The notes beneath the pieces are model-generated. The model did not search any database. It was given only the letters and a program-made list of their open reading frames with translations, and was not told the DNA's origin. 64,000 bases of DNA, taken from Chaetoderma sp. LZ-2023a (Eukaryota > Mollusca > Caudofoveata > Chaetodermatida > Chaetodermatidae). The position numbers and the translations under genes were made by a program. Position 1 is the stretch's first letter, and each line of letters opens with the position of its first letter. Below, piece after piece: positions 11,314-21,683 of the stretch. The DNA is taken from NCBI GenBank assembly GCA_034401795.1, contig CM067369.1, positions 138,768,496-138,832,495 of the forward strand. Reading direction: 5' to 3'.

Positions 11314-11364
11314 ATGGCAGATCGGATTAATTCGCCGGAGGAGCGCCCAGGACCTAGCCATCAG
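11314..11364 (+). CDS. Candidate first exon of DIRS-B gag
   Basis: An ATG in good context (AATATGGC) opens 17 codons (MADRINSPEERPGPSHQ) ending exactly at CAG|GTGACT, a plausible splice donor. The downstream acceptor TGTGTTTCAG|AGG at 12,147-12,148 continues in the same phase into a Cys-rich frame. The intron is inferred, not shown. Confidence 0.4.
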
Positions 11365-12148
11365 GTGACTTCTAATATATGTTAGCGAGTTTATCCCGTT
11401 ATAATGTGTTTCCAGGACTCGCGTTTATCATGATAAGCACCTAAAATAACTAGTTTATTTCAAAATGGCGCTATGAAATGCTACTCTCTCTTTGTGTTTA
11501 TGTCCACAGGTATCTACCTTCAGTTGTTTAGGACATCACATTATCAGAGAGTTGGTTTTTCTCTCCACCAAGGTTCCATTTCCTACTAACATTGTTAGGT
11601 TATCTAACCAAAAAATTATGCCCAGTGAGTTGGAGGCCTCGGATGAAGGTCTTCTCACTTTGCCCTCTTGGTCCGCTTCCTTTCCCCTAAGGTGGAGAGA
11701 GTTAAGAGGTCATAATGTTGGTGGAGCGTCCGGTTCATCAGATCAGATGGTTTGTCTATGCTAAAGACTCGGGTACTCTAGTTATGATATGAGGCATTTC
11801 AATTATATTTGAAAATGTTTATAAAATCTTACTGCCATTTATCATTGTTTATCTGATGTTTGTATAGTCTGTATTAACTATCCTGTCTAGTTAGGATGTT
11901 CTGGATATGATTACAATTCGTCCTTACACCTGGAGGTTTTGTTTCGGATCGATTTAACTTCTTATTTTTGAAGTTATGACATCATAATCAGCCTTGCGCC
12001 TTACTTTCAGTTAAAAGTTTTGTCCAACGCTGATTTATTATCTTTATTAGCTTGGGTCTTTATGGCCCCTTCCTCCTTGTTTATTTCTTGTTGAGTTCTA
12101 ATTCAGTATCTGTAATACTCATTGTCTTCGTCATCTGCTGTGTTTCAG
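11365..12148 (+). other. Candidate intron in DIRS-B 5' region
   Basis: GT at 11,365 and AG at 12,147-12,148, with a T-rich stretch before the acceptor. It joins phase 0 to phase 0. The interval has no long frame except 11,492-11,764, which resembles nothing known. It may instead be untranslated leader. Confidence 0.35.
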
Positions 12149-13082
12149 AGGCCTGCTTGTTCATGTGGAAGGTTTATCCTCGATAAGTTCTTCCCCCATT
12201 TATGCTCCCAGTGCAGCCCATGTGGGCCATTGCTTAAATGTGAGATCTGTAAAAGGTGGGGGGGGCGGGGGTGAGCTAATGTCTGAATTTCTCTCATTGC
12301 AGACTAGGGAGAAGGCTCCAGAGGAGGAGAGGAAAAGTAAGAAAGAGGCTTCTGGTAAGAAGGGTAAGAGGAAGGCCTTATCCGCTATGGATAAGGAGGC
12401 CTTCCGTATTGAGATGATGGGAGAAATGAAGAGGACAATTAAAGATTTGGTCCCAGAGTTGCTTCGTGGCATGCTTCCTGGTCCAAATCTTTCGTTGTCC
12501 TCTTCATCTGCTCCGGAGCAGATAATCCCCGCCTCTGAATCGGTACTATTTAGGGTCCTATCAGTTTTCGACCATGATTCAGAGGTGGCCCTAATAGAGG
12601 GTGAAATCCGGCTTGCCGCGCCGGTTGTTCGTGGTCAGGTGTTGCTGGAACCTGCCTGCTTATCAGGCCAGGATTATCTGCACCCTGCAGGTACCAGTCC
12701 CTCCTATGGTACCTCTCTTGGCCAGTCCGGGTTAGCATTCTTTGCTGACCTGGAGTCTAATCTTTCTGGCCAGGAAGAAGAGGATTATCTGCTGGGTTCT
12801 CCTTCTGGCGCCGTGGCTGTGGACATTGACGTACGTGCACCCCTCACGGGGAACACGGGCGACATTGTCCACGGTACTACTCACGCAGGAGTAGCATTCA
12901 CGGCGCAGAAGGTAGCCCGGGCTGGATCTGATGGCCAGTTTTACTGCATACCTCGGCTTGCCGATGGTGTAGCAGGTGCTGGCCAGGGCCGTGGTGTGGC
13001 TAAATTTTCCGCACGCAATACCACGGCTTTCTCTGGCTTGCCAGGCGTATATCAGTTCCTCCAGCCACATACAAACCTGTGA
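12149..13082 (+). pseudogene. DIRS-B gag-like protein, N-terminal part
   Basis: The frame from 12,149 reads RPACSCGRF, then HLCSQCSPCG and KCEICKRW, a cysteine cluster like the one in family A (C30, C33, C46, C49, C52, C61 there). It stops just after a G-rich run (12,255-12,270); the other frame (12,165-13,082) carries on with a Lys/Glu-rich segment (EERKSKKEASGKKGKRKA), so a one-base slip in the G tract probably split gag. The second part is acidic and Gly/Ser-rich, with no enzyme motif. Another frameshift near 13,070 ends it. The role is inferred from position: a gag/nucleocapsid-like protein that packages element RNA. Confidence 0.55.
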
Positions 13083-13158
13083 TTGCTCAGGAGGATGACG
13101 AAGGCCCTCGTCTTGTAGAGCATTCGCAGGTGGCCACGGAGGAAGACTGGTCTGACGC

Positions 13159-14086
13159 TTGTTAGTGGCTAATCAACGTCCGACCAGCTCTTGCCGTGGA
13201 TCAGTCGGCCAGTCAACGGGACCAGCGCCGTGCCTGGCAGGTAAGCTGACTGTTACCCCTATGCCATCTTTGCCGTTAGCTGATCATATTGTTGATATGT
13301 TCACTGCGGCGGAGACGTCCATTAGTGCATATGGACGTTTAGTGAAGGCCCCCCCCCCTCCTCTGCGAAGTGGCAAAGCGGGGCCGTATTACAGCAGATC
13401 AATATCAGCTATACGGTGTAGTACCGAAGCCAAGCACGGATGACCGTGCTGCGCTGGGTGACGATACGTGGCCATGTTCCTGGTCTGACACGGGAGCACT
13501 GTGTTCGAATGTTTTGCGTTCGGCTAACACCGCATTACGTGATGCGGAAGAGAGTTCGAGGGCATCTATTTCAGCGCTTTCGCATGTCTCACAGTTGTTA
13601 CAAGGGGTAGTAACGGCATCCGCATTACGTCAGCCTAGAGCCATCCAAGATGGAATTAACTTGGCTTTGAACTGTTTAACCTGGTCTGTAACCAGGAGTG
13701 TCCGGGCGAGGCGCACGTTTGCTCTTGATAACTTGTGCCCGTCCCAGGATTTGTATAATAGGCTGCTGCGTACGCCTATGACAGATCCTGGTCTCTTTGG
13801 AGGTGAGGGATGTAAGCATCTCCAGGAGACGGTTACCATGGTCAATAACCAGAGGGCATTACGTGAGCAATTTGATGTGCTCCGTAGAGAGCGCGTTCGC
13901 GCAGCTCCCCCTGCGTATCATCCCCTGCAGGCTCGACGTGGTGGTGGCCAGGTCAGAGGCCAGCCACTTGCGCAGCGTCGGCAACGGCCGCGTGCGCTTC
14001 GGCCAGCAGCGAGAGGGGTGCGCAGGCTCCGTGCGCGCAGTGCGGGCCGTGGTGGGCGAGGATCTGGTCGTGGTAATCGTACCTGA
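13159..14086 (+). pseudogene. DIRS-B gag-like protein, C-terminal part
   Basis: The first piece contains LADHIVDMFTAAETSISAYG and ends in a C9-10 homopolymer (about 13,350), where the frame slips. The second piece (13,370-14,086, 238 codons) includes DPGLFGGEGCKHLQETV and finishes with a basic Arg/Gly tail (ARSAGRGGRGSGRGNRT). In family A the same place has DGSARQAFPKVAS followed by a Gly/Arg-rich end. An RG-rich tail suggests RNA binding. Several frameshifts make it a pseudogene. Confidence 0.5.
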
Positions 14087-14088
14087 CG

Positions 14089-15203
14089 GTGATTACCACA
14101 GTAACAGCTACCCCAGTGCATCTGCACCAGGAGACAGTGCCACTCTTGCGCTTCTTATGTCCACCTCTCTCCCTAGGTGGACCAGTGGGAGGCCGATTGG
14201 CCAACCACATGCAAGACTGGGAATGGTTGACTCAGGACCGTTTAGTCTTGCGATGGCTTTCAGTCGGGTATCATCCCGACTGGATAACAGGCCCACCATC
14301 ACGACTGTCTCTGGTGCCGGTCTGGACTCAAATTCCAAGAGATCCAGATCAGTGGTTGTGTAGAGGAGGAAATAAATTCCCTCATACACAAGGAAGCAAT
14401 TCAACCGGCGCAAAATTGCCCGGGGCTTCTATTCAAACGTGTTCTTGGTAACGAAAAGCACTGGAGGGAAGAGACCAATTCTCAACCTCAAGCCATTGAA
14501 CAAGTTCATAGACACACCCAGTTTCAAGATGGAAACTGTGAGATCTGTGTTGGCAGGGTTGGAGAAGGGAATGTGGACAGCTTCAATAGATTTGAAGGAT
14601 GCTTGTTTCCATATCCCCATAGCGAGGAGTTTCCGTCACTTCCTGAGATTTGCATTCCAGGGCAGACAGTGGGAATTCAGGGTGTTACCCTTCGGAATTT
14701 CTACGGCTCCTCGGGTCTTCACCAGGGTGGTTCTTGCGATAATGGCATACCTCTGCAGGAGAAGCATAGCAGTCCACACTTACATAGATGACTGGCTGTT
14801 AAAAGCACACAACCAGGAAAGTTTATCAGCAAATCTGGAGATAGTTACAGATTTAGGCTGGATACTAAATTTTCAAAAATCAGAGGTGACTCCATCCCAG
14901 AAGTTTGTTTACCTGGGAATGTTCTTCGATCTGGAGATAGGATATGTTTATCCTACTCAGGAGAGGGTACAGATACTCATCTCAGTAATACAGTCAGTGT
15001 GCAACAGTCATCATGTCCTGGCACGGGTTTATCTGAGAATGCTGGGATTGATGGTTTCTCTGGAACCAGTCATTCCTCAGGCGGCCTTACGCAGGCGGCC
15101 GATCCAGTTATTTCTCATGACACAATGGACCCAGAGTACAGGTTCACTGGACTCAAGCGTGTCAGTGTTGGAGCCTCTAATTCATCACCTTCAATGTGGT
15201 TGA
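14089..15203 (+). pseudogene. DIRS-B reverse transcriptase
   Basis: Copies element RNA into DNA. The N-terminal part (14,089-14,365) contains LVLRWLSVGYHPDW, matching LVAQWIRNGYDPDW in family A. After a frameshift near 14,345-14,370 the core runs 14,439-15,203: FLVTKSTGGKRPILNLKPLN, SIDLKDACFHIP (motif A Asp), LPFGISTAPRVFTRV, HTYIDDWL (motif C catalytic Asp pair) and SEVTPSQKFVYLGM. The order and the YIDD box are typical of DIRS-group RT. The frame ends at 15,203 because of a 1-2 base indel near 15,190, just before the RNase H. Confidence 0.8.
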
Positions 15204-16159
15204 AGACAGAGAATCTCCGGGCGGGGGTAATGTTAACCCCTCCTCACCCTCAGTTAACGATGTATACAGACGCATCGATGGAGGGGTGGGGAGCTTGCCT
15301 GGAAGAATCCACGATATCAGGGCTTTGGAATCTGGAACAGTCAAAGGAACATATTAATATACTGGAATTACGAGCAGTAGTCCTGGGCCTGGAACATTTC
15401 TTACAGAAGGTTCAGGGCAAGAGTGTTCTAATTTGATCAGACAACTCAACAGTCTCTGTATGATGACTTGGAAACTGCTTTGTTGGTGCCTGGATCACAG
15501 GATTACCTTGAAAGCAGTTCATATTCCGGGAAGGTTAAATCTGTTAGCTGACTCATTGAGCCGAAGGATGAGTGTTTTACCTACGGAATGGCAACTAAAT
15601 AAATGTGTGGCGGATCGTCTGTTCGACCACTGGGGGAAACCCAACATAGATAATATTCGCAACGAAGAAGAATGCGAAGATGACGACGTACATCTCTCCG
15701 ATTCCAGATCCAAGCGCTTTCGCAACAGATGCGTTAGCTATCAACTGGGTGGGAATGTATGCATACGCATTCCCTCCAGCAATCCTGATTCCAAAAATTC
15801 TTCAGGAAATCAGACAGGAGGAGTGCCAAGTGCTTCTGATCGCCCCAAATTGGCAAGGCCGATCATGGTATACGGATCTGCTGGACATTCTGGTCTGCAA
15901 TCCGGTTCCTCTGCCTCTGATGGACAATATTATCTTTCAGGGCAAGAACCGTCACAACAATCCGTCAATGTTCCAATTGGCTGCGTGGATGTTGTCAAGG
16001 AATCTAGAATTAAGGAGGGTTTTTCTGAGCAAGCAGCCATGTTCATGGCAAAAGCAAGAAGGGGGTCAACCCCCAGAGCATATAATTATAAAATCAACAG
16101 ATTTGCAGAATGGTGCTCGAAAAGATGTATTAATCCAATGGATTCATCTATTCAGGTAG
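15191..16159 (+). pseudogene. DIRS-B RNase H and connection region
   Basis: MYTDASMEGWGA (catalytic Asp) and INILELRAVV (Glu) are present up to 15,436. A TGA there replaces the Arg codon seen in family A (IRTDNS versus I-stop-SDNS), and directly after SDNSTVS about 40 bases present in family A (YLNRQGGTRSPE) are missing. HIPGRLNLLADSLSRR (distal Asp) then follows in the next frame, and 15,680-16,159 continues the pol frame with MTTYISPIPDPSAF and CQVLLIAPNWQGRSW. It overlaps the recombinase frame from about 15,976 on. Confidence 0.7.
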
Positions 16160-16990
16160 TAGCCGATTTCCTCTGTCACATGTATGATGCCTATAGCCTC
16201 AAGCCTAACTCTATTGCTGGCTATAAGTCAGCTTTAATGACAGTTATCCCTTGCTTGGCTAATATGGGAAGTGATGAAGTAAATACATTAAATACTTTAA
16301 TCAAAGGCATGGGCAATCTAAGACCAAGGAATCCCCCAGTGATTCCGTCTTGGAGTTTATCACTAGTGCTTCAGGTGTTAGCTGATAGGCCGTTTTAACC
16401 ACTAAGCTCCATTTCTATGAAAATGTTGATGTTTAAAACTGTATTTTTAATTGCTGCGGCCTCGGCTAGGCGTAGGAGTGAGATTCATGCCTTGTCAGCC
16501 GAGGCAGACCGTTTTGTGGTTACAGGGGAAGGCCTTAGGCTTCTACCCAGGATAAATTTCATGGCGAAGAACCAGTCTTTGAAATATCCGGGTCAACCGA
16601 TAATGTTACCAGCTTCGACTAGGTTTGATCCTAATTCAAATCTATGGTGTCCAGTCCGAGCATTAATCTGGTACAAACAACGTACTCAAGATTGGCGGAC
16701 GGACCCAACAGCATTATGGTTGTCATATATTGAGCCCCATGGCAGGGCGTCAAAGGACACCATTTCCAGGTGGATTGTAGAGTGTATTCAATTTTGCCAT
16801 AAATCCGCCACTGGTAAACAAGTTAACATGGCCAAGGCTCACAGTGTCCGAGGCTTCCACTGCCCTATTTAATGGGGTACCTGTGGATGACATTATGTCA
16901 GTAGCTCAGTGGCGCTGCGAGTCAAGTTTTACCGACCATTATCTCCGTGACACCTCGATTCCTCTCGCCTTATCGATTTTGAAAAGCTAA
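15976..16990 (+). pseudogene. DIRS-B tyrosine recombinase, two lesions
   Basis: Integrase of the element. The core-binding part (GFSEQAAMFMAKARRGS to LRPRNPP) lies in the frame 15,433-16,398. TAA at 16,396-16,398 follows LADRPF where family A has a Glu codon, a single nonsense change. The same frame resumes at 16,417 with AAASARRRSEIHALSAE (first catalytic Arg) and ISRWIVECIQF, and reaches the AHSVRG box (His-x-x-Arg) at about 16,836-16,853. A frameshift right after that box moves the last segment (VAQWR and DHYLRD, with the catalytic Tyr) into another frame ending at 16,990. All catalytic residues can still be found, in pieces. No protein could be complete. Confidence 0.8.
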
Positions 16991-17126
16991 TCTAGGTGTA
17001 CATATTTTGATGAGGTATCCTCATTTTTTAAATATATTTCACATTTAATCAATGGAAACATCTACTTTATGGGCTGCATCAGTCTTCACCAATGGGGAGA
17101 TGATGACAGCACTAATCTTCCACAAG

Positions 17127-17428
17127 GTGAGTCTTGTGTGTGTTGTCCATGGTTTTTTGTAATGTCACGTGACCCTTCGTTATTAATATGGTAATGGTAC
17201 ATGTTTTTATGTGGTTCATCATTGAGAGTATACGAAAATCGAGTTTTTTCATCTCTGTCCTATATTACATGGCACTTGTACGTAGAGAGTGTATGGGATA
17301 TTGAGGTCATTCGAGTCTTCCTCTCAGGAAGGGGGGGGGGGGGCGCACATATGACATTCGGTCATCTCTTATCCATCGGGTTGTGTTAGCCGATGTTTTT
17401 TTCAAATCCTGACTGTGTTTTCACACAG
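17127..17428 (+). other. Candidate 3' intron of DIRS-B
   Basis: Donor AAG|GTGAGTC at 17,127 and acceptor TTTTCACACAG at 17,428, downstream of the recombinase. Family A also has a consensus donor (ATG|GTGAGTG) at 23,941 in the equivalent place. Not proven. Confidence 0.3.
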
Positions 17429-17526
17429 TTTCAGAAGTTTAAGTGCCTTAAACGCAGAAAAGCGTATAGGGAAGAGCTGGTCTTTTGACCTCGCCTCCCT
17501 CCCGCCGAATTCCCTGTCGAATTCTG

Positions 17527-17630
17527 GCAATATCAAAGAGTATTAGGGAGGTAAGTATACTCTTGAAGTGAAATAAACGAAATCACGGATTTCTTTTTTC
17601 ACGAGAGTTGATACTTACCTCCCTAATACG
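17527..17630. repeat. Internal complementary region (ICR) of DIRS-B
   Basis: The first half (AGTATTAGGGAGGTAAGTAT then ACTCTTGAAGTGA) is the complement of the element's left end. The second half (AAACGAAATCACGGATTTCT and on to CTTACCTCCCTAATAC) is the complement of its right end. The shared AAT lies at the junction. Confidence 0.85.
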
Positions 17631-17692
17631 GACCCAGCCTCTCCACCCCACAGAGGCTCGGTCTTCAGGCTCTTAATAGTTGCATGTGTGTC

Positions 17693-17906
17693 AGCCAATA
17701 AATTAGTCAGAGGAAGTGCTAGTCTGCGCGGTGGTGGGGCGGGCATCCGCCGGACTGCACTCTGACTCCCTGCCCAGTAGGGGCACCTAACTGTTTTTAT
17801 TCTGAGTGTTTATTGAGTGAAAGCCGATATTTAGCAATATCAAAGAGTATTAGGGAGGTAAGTATCAACTCTCTCGTGAAAAAAGAAATCTGTGATTTCA
17901 TTTATT
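17693..17906. repeat. Right inverted terminal repeat of DIRS-B
   Basis: Reverse complement of the left repeat from GCCAATAAATTAG to CTAATACTC-equivalent sequence, followed by a unique outer end finishing TGATTTCATTTATT at 17,906. Confidence 0.8.
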
Positions 17907-18342
17907 CGCTGACGGCTGTGCCTAGTACATCCCAGGGATCTCCCTCGGGTTTTGTACGGGTTTGCCAAGCGGGTGGTGATGTCGACATTCCGTCGGGCAT
18001 TTTCCATCCGGATTTGGTGCAACCCGCATTGTCGGTGGAGACGTGTTTTGCGGTTCCTGGCGGCATCCCGGCGGCGTTAGGTGCGGCTCCTCTCGGAATG
18101 CCGACACCTAACGTAGTAAAAGCGGCTGTGGTCCCGCCTCCCGTGCTGGAGCCGATGGACTGTGGTGAATCTGTGTCCGGCGATTCGTTGGACACCGGTG
18201 CCGCTAGTACTCGGGCTATGGACGCGCCTCATGTTGGCAGAAGTGCGGGCCATAGCTCTCAGCATGGATCGTCGGTGGCCTACTCATCCAAGGGTGAGAA
18301 GGATGATGAAAACGGTAGTCCATTGATGGACAAATCCGCTTT
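17907..18342 (+). pseudogene. Stray family-A gag fragment between two DIRS elements
   Basis: Starts abruptly after the DIRS-B end and matches the family-A gag at about 19,645-19,980 (TAVPSTSQGSPSGFV, LEPMDCGES, SLDTGAASTRAMDAP, HSSQHGSS). It keeps about 26 bases (CAAGCGGGTGGTGATGTCGA region) that the neighbouring element lacks, so it derives from a less deleted sibling. It diverges after about 18,275. No start, no end, no other part of its element. Confidence 0.7.
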
Positions 18343-18530
18343 CTACTTCGAATAATACTTACCAGATGTACTATTATGATAATGTCTATTATCTAGCCTA
18401 GCTCAAAATAAACAATTAAAAACTCTGCACTCTCCTAGTCCTGCCCATACTGTGTCCGGGAATTACCATAACTGCAGGTACCGAGTCAATTCCCAATCAC
18501 AGTCAGATTCGTCTATTTTGCGCTTTTGTC
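18343..18530. repeat. Left inverted terminal repeat of DIRS-A copy 2
   Basis: Reverse complement of 4,845-5,010 and of 24,540-24,718, sharing CTAGCTCAAAATAAACAATT and CAATTCCCAATCACAGTCAG. Confidence 0.8.
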
Positions 18531-19104
18531 AAGTCGCAATTTGTAGTGTGCTCAAATTTGTTAAATTTAAGAGGTTATCGGTTGTGAAAAGGATTTATAT
18601 CGGTGGCTTCATGGAGGAACTGGGAAAATCATCACAGGGGCGGGTTGTATCAATCTAGAATTTATACATTCGTGCCATAATGACTTTGAAATTTCCTTAA
18701 ATTGGCACACTGTTTTAAAATGATAGCCATTGTTGGAGTCGCTTCTGTACCCGTTAACTTTTAGTTTTAATTTGGGTACTTGGTTAATTTCTCTTGCGAC
18801 TCGGTTCCTCTAAAGATGGATGCGTCCTTAGCCAAGATGGCGGCGCCCATGAAATATGTCTTGCTTGGCTTGGCGTGTCTAGGCACTCTGTTTTCGCCGA
18901 TTTTTAGCTCTCGCTTCATTGTCGAGGGTGTTTGTGGCGATCGGCGTTGTATTCTTGGTTGGTTAACGTTAGTTAACTGCTAAGTTGTGTGTTTTTTAAT
19001 TTCACTCAAAAAAGTTTCAAATATTTCCTGCCTAAAGGCTTGATTATCATTAATTTAAGAGAAAGTTAATGTGTTCTAAGAAAATCTTTTAACGATCAAG
19101 TCGA

Positions 19105-19830
19105 TTGTGCGTATTGCTCGTCATCGTTTGTCATGTGCAGCGTTTTAATTCTTCTCTGTGTTCGCAGAAACCAAAGAACCTGGATACTCTCTGCCAGAAA
19201 TGCAACAGGTTCATGAAGCGCAAGTACTCAGGACATCACTGTGTAGCGTGCGCAAAGTGTAAAGTTGGAAGCGCGTATGATGTGTGCGCCAAGTGGTCGT
19301 CGGCAATGGTGGTAGAGTTTGATAGGGATCGACATGCGCGTCTGGAGAGGATCGCGAGGGACAAGGCGGCGAAGCTGGACCAGGCGTCTCTGAAAGGACT
19401 GGAAGGTCGTCTGAATGACCGCATGGATTCAGCTCTGGGCGTATGGGCGGCCCAGTTCAAGGCAATGTTCGACTCATTGCAGTCCACGGTCCCGTCGATG
19501 CAAGCTAGTGCAGGACAACCCTTAGGTGGTCCGGCTAGTTCTGCGGAGGGTCAAGCACCTGCCCCTTCTCTGTCCATGGCTCAAGAGCCTACGATAGAGG
19601 AGGAAGATCTTCTTATGGAAGATTCCGGCATGCCGGATATTTCGATGACGGCAATGCCTAGTACCTCCCAGGGGTCTCCCTCAGGATTTGTACGATGTTC
19701 CGTCGGGTGTTTTCCATCCGCTGTTTGTGCAACCAGCGGTGTCGGCGGAGCCGTGTTTTGCGGTTCCTGCCGGTATCCCGGCGGCTTTGGGTGCGGCTCC
19801 TATCGGAGTGCCGTCACCTACCGTGAGTAA
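19105..19830 (+). pseudogene. DIRS-A gag-like protein, N-terminal part
   Basis: Frame of 241 codons; the conserved part starts at LDTLCQKCNRFM and shows cysteines 30, 33, 46, 49, 52 and 61 with His 44/45, a zinc-binding-like cluster similar to family B. A possible splice acceptor (GTGTTCGCAG at 19,158-19,167) lies just before it, so the first ~21 codons may be intronic, parallel to the inferred intron in family B. A Lys/Asp/Arg-rich helix and a Pro/Ser/Ala-rich segment (MPSTSQGSPSGFV) follow. At about 19,690 a deletion of about 26 bases, visible against the fragment at 17,907, shifts the frame; the rest of this ORF is spurious. Confidence 0.6.
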
Positions 19831-21058
19831 AGCAGTCGGGTTCCCGACTCCCGTGCTGGAGCCGATGGACTGCGGAGAATCCAGGTCCAGCGATTCGTTG
19901 GACACCGGTGCCGCTGGTAGTCGAGCTATGGATGCGATCTGTCTTGGCAGAGGGGTGTCTCATAGCTCTCAGCATGGATAGTCGGTGGGTGCAGGTCCTT
20001 GGATGGATGTCCGATCGTCTAGGGTTGTCATCTGTTCTGGGATCTCAGCGCGATCCGGCGATTGAGCGGATGTCAGAGCGAGCGGCTAGTGCTCTGTCAA
20101 GTGACTCTTCTGCCATGCCAACTCCCTTTGGACACGCAGACTTCCGACATGCTGGAAGTTGCGGCATACTGTCTGGTGCAGCCGGAGTATGCATTGCCCA
20201 AGGCTCCGAAGTGGATAAGGAGTAGGGTCCGTTTGCCGGAGCTGGCCTATCATCAGTATTCCCGTGTCCCACGGCCTTCCATCGGGGAACGAGAGGCACT
20301 GAATAGGCCGTTGGCTGGGAAAGCTAAGGGGCGGTCTTATCCTTTGGTTTCGCAGACCAATAAAGACCCGTTCAATGAACTCACGCTCATTGAAGATGCG
20401 GCGAGGGCAGCCATGGCTGCGCTCTCGCATGGGTGTACCGTCCTGCAGGGTATGCTGGCCTGCATGGGGGAAGGTTGACACGTGCCAGAGGCTGCTCCCG
20501 GAGTTATTCGGGACACCATGCGCCTGTCTCAAGATTGCCTGGCCAGGGTGATCACAAGGACATTGGCAGAGCGACGGAGAATGGTTCTCGATTGTGTAGA
20601 ACCAGGACCGGAGATGAGGGCTGCATTATCTTCTGCGCCTTTCATCGGTCCAGGCTTGTTCGACGGCTCGGCACGGCAAGCTTTCCCCAAGGTTGCGTCA
20701 ATGGTTGCGGAGCAAGAAGTGGTCGGCAAGTCGTGGAAGTCGACTAAAAGGGCACAGCCGCAGGAGTCCTACCGCCAACAGACAGGAGCAGCAGAGGCGG
20801 CGTCCAAGATCGCCCTTCCATCCTTCTGGCCGTGATGCCCATAGGCCATCCGGATCACAAGGACCTGGCCGTTCGTCCTCATACAACCCCTCTAGTAAGA
20901 GGCTGTATGAGAATGATAAGAAGGGTGGCGGTTCGGGCCGCGGCGGCTACCGTAAGGATAGCCGTGGTGGTGGTTCCGGACTGTCGTATTACAAGAAGCT
21001 GCGGGGGCGGCCGTGGAGGTCGTTCCTGACGGGTTTCCGGCGGAACCAGATCCGGTAA
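19688..21058 (+). pseudogene. DIRS-A gag-like protein, remaining pieces
   Basis: Pieces in different frames continue gag: 19,688-19,981 (FVQPAVSAEPCFAVPAG to SSQHG), 20,062-20,478 (PEYALPKAPKW, YSRVPRPSIGEREALNRPLA), 20,482-20,835 (FIGPGLFDGSARQAFPKVAS) and 20,693-21,058, which ends in a Ser/Arg/Gly-rich tail (RSPFHPSGRDAHRP, GGGSGRGGYRKDSRGGGSG). The layout parallels family B. At least three frameshifts or stops are needed to explain it. No enzyme motif. Confidence 0.5.
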
Positions 21059-21116
21059 TGTTAGGAGCGAATGGAGTCGAGAATCTTCAAGCGATTTAGC
21101 ATCTTCTCGTGCAATC

Positions 21117-21683
21117 TTGACCGACAGCTGTGTGCAGATTCCTTCCATCGGAGGCAGACTTCAACTGTTCCTAAGCCAATGGGAACAGGTTGTGCGCGAT
21201 TGTTTAGTCGCTCAGTGGATAAGAAACGGCTACGATCCGGACTGGCTCATCCATCAATCGTTAGTTCCGTTAACATCGACTCCTGTTCCAAGGGAATCAG
21301 ATCGTTTGGACGCCATTTGCTCAGAAATAGAATCGCTTCGTCAGAAGAATGCGATTTGTCTAGTCCGCAATCAGTCTTCTCTGGGCTTTTATTCGATCAT
21401 GTTCCTCATTCCGAAGCATACCGGAGGATGGAGAGCAATTCTCAATCTCAAACCGTTGAACAAATTTATTCTTTCTCCCAAATTTCAGATGGAGACTGTA
21501 GCAGCGGTAATGACAGCACTGAGGAAAGGCATGTTGGCAGTGTCGATAGATCTGAAGGATGCATATTTTCATATTCCAATGTCAATTCCTTTTCAGAAAT
21601 ACCTTCGCTTTGCATTCCATGACAATGTTTGGGAATTCAATGCGCTTCCATTCGGCCTGCTTTACTTCGTAGGAGAAACATAG
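21117..21683 (+). pseudogene. DIRS-A reverse transcriptase, N-terminal half
   Basis: Contains LVAQWIRNGYDPDWL, MFLIPKHTGGWRAILNLKPL, motif A SIDLKDAYFHIP, and LRFAFHDNVWEFNALPFGL. Right after LPFGL the block STAPRVFTRVVLAIMAY of family B is missing: about 50 bases are deleted and the frame shifts, so the ORF runs out of frame to a stop at 21,683. The downstream half continues in the frame of 21,629-23,098. The deleted block belongs to the RT palm, so activity must be lost even apart from the frameshift. Confidence 0.8.

Larger units (their letters stand above)
11028..17906 (+). mobile_element. DIRS retrotransposon family B, end-to-end copy (6.88 kb)
   Basis: Order: left inverted terminal repeat, gag with a candidate intron, RT, RNase H, tyrosine recombinase, 3' region with a candidate intron, ICR, right inverted terminal repeat. 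Both ends show the trinucleotide ATT (11,028-11,030 and 17,904-17,906), and the ICR has the complement AAT exactly at the join of the two complementary ends (TGAAGTGA-AAT-AAACGAAATC). That is the shared-trinucleotide signature of DIRS circle closure. The left flank matches the satellite at 5,680-5,697 up to CAACTCATT, which supports the left boundary. All ORFs are broken, so this copy is autonomous in structure but dead. Confidence 0.88.

Noticed and set aside
17340-17345. G-run near 17,331-17,343 as a frameshift site in a gene
   Set aside because: It lies in the 3' untranslated part (candidate intron) of DIRS-B, with no coding frame.
18780-18983. 67-codon frame in the DIRS-A 5' region with a hydrophobic stretch (VLLGLACLGTLFSPIF)
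   Set aside because: Looks like a signal-peptide or membrane segment but lies in the element leader before gag, has no counterpart in family B and no further support.
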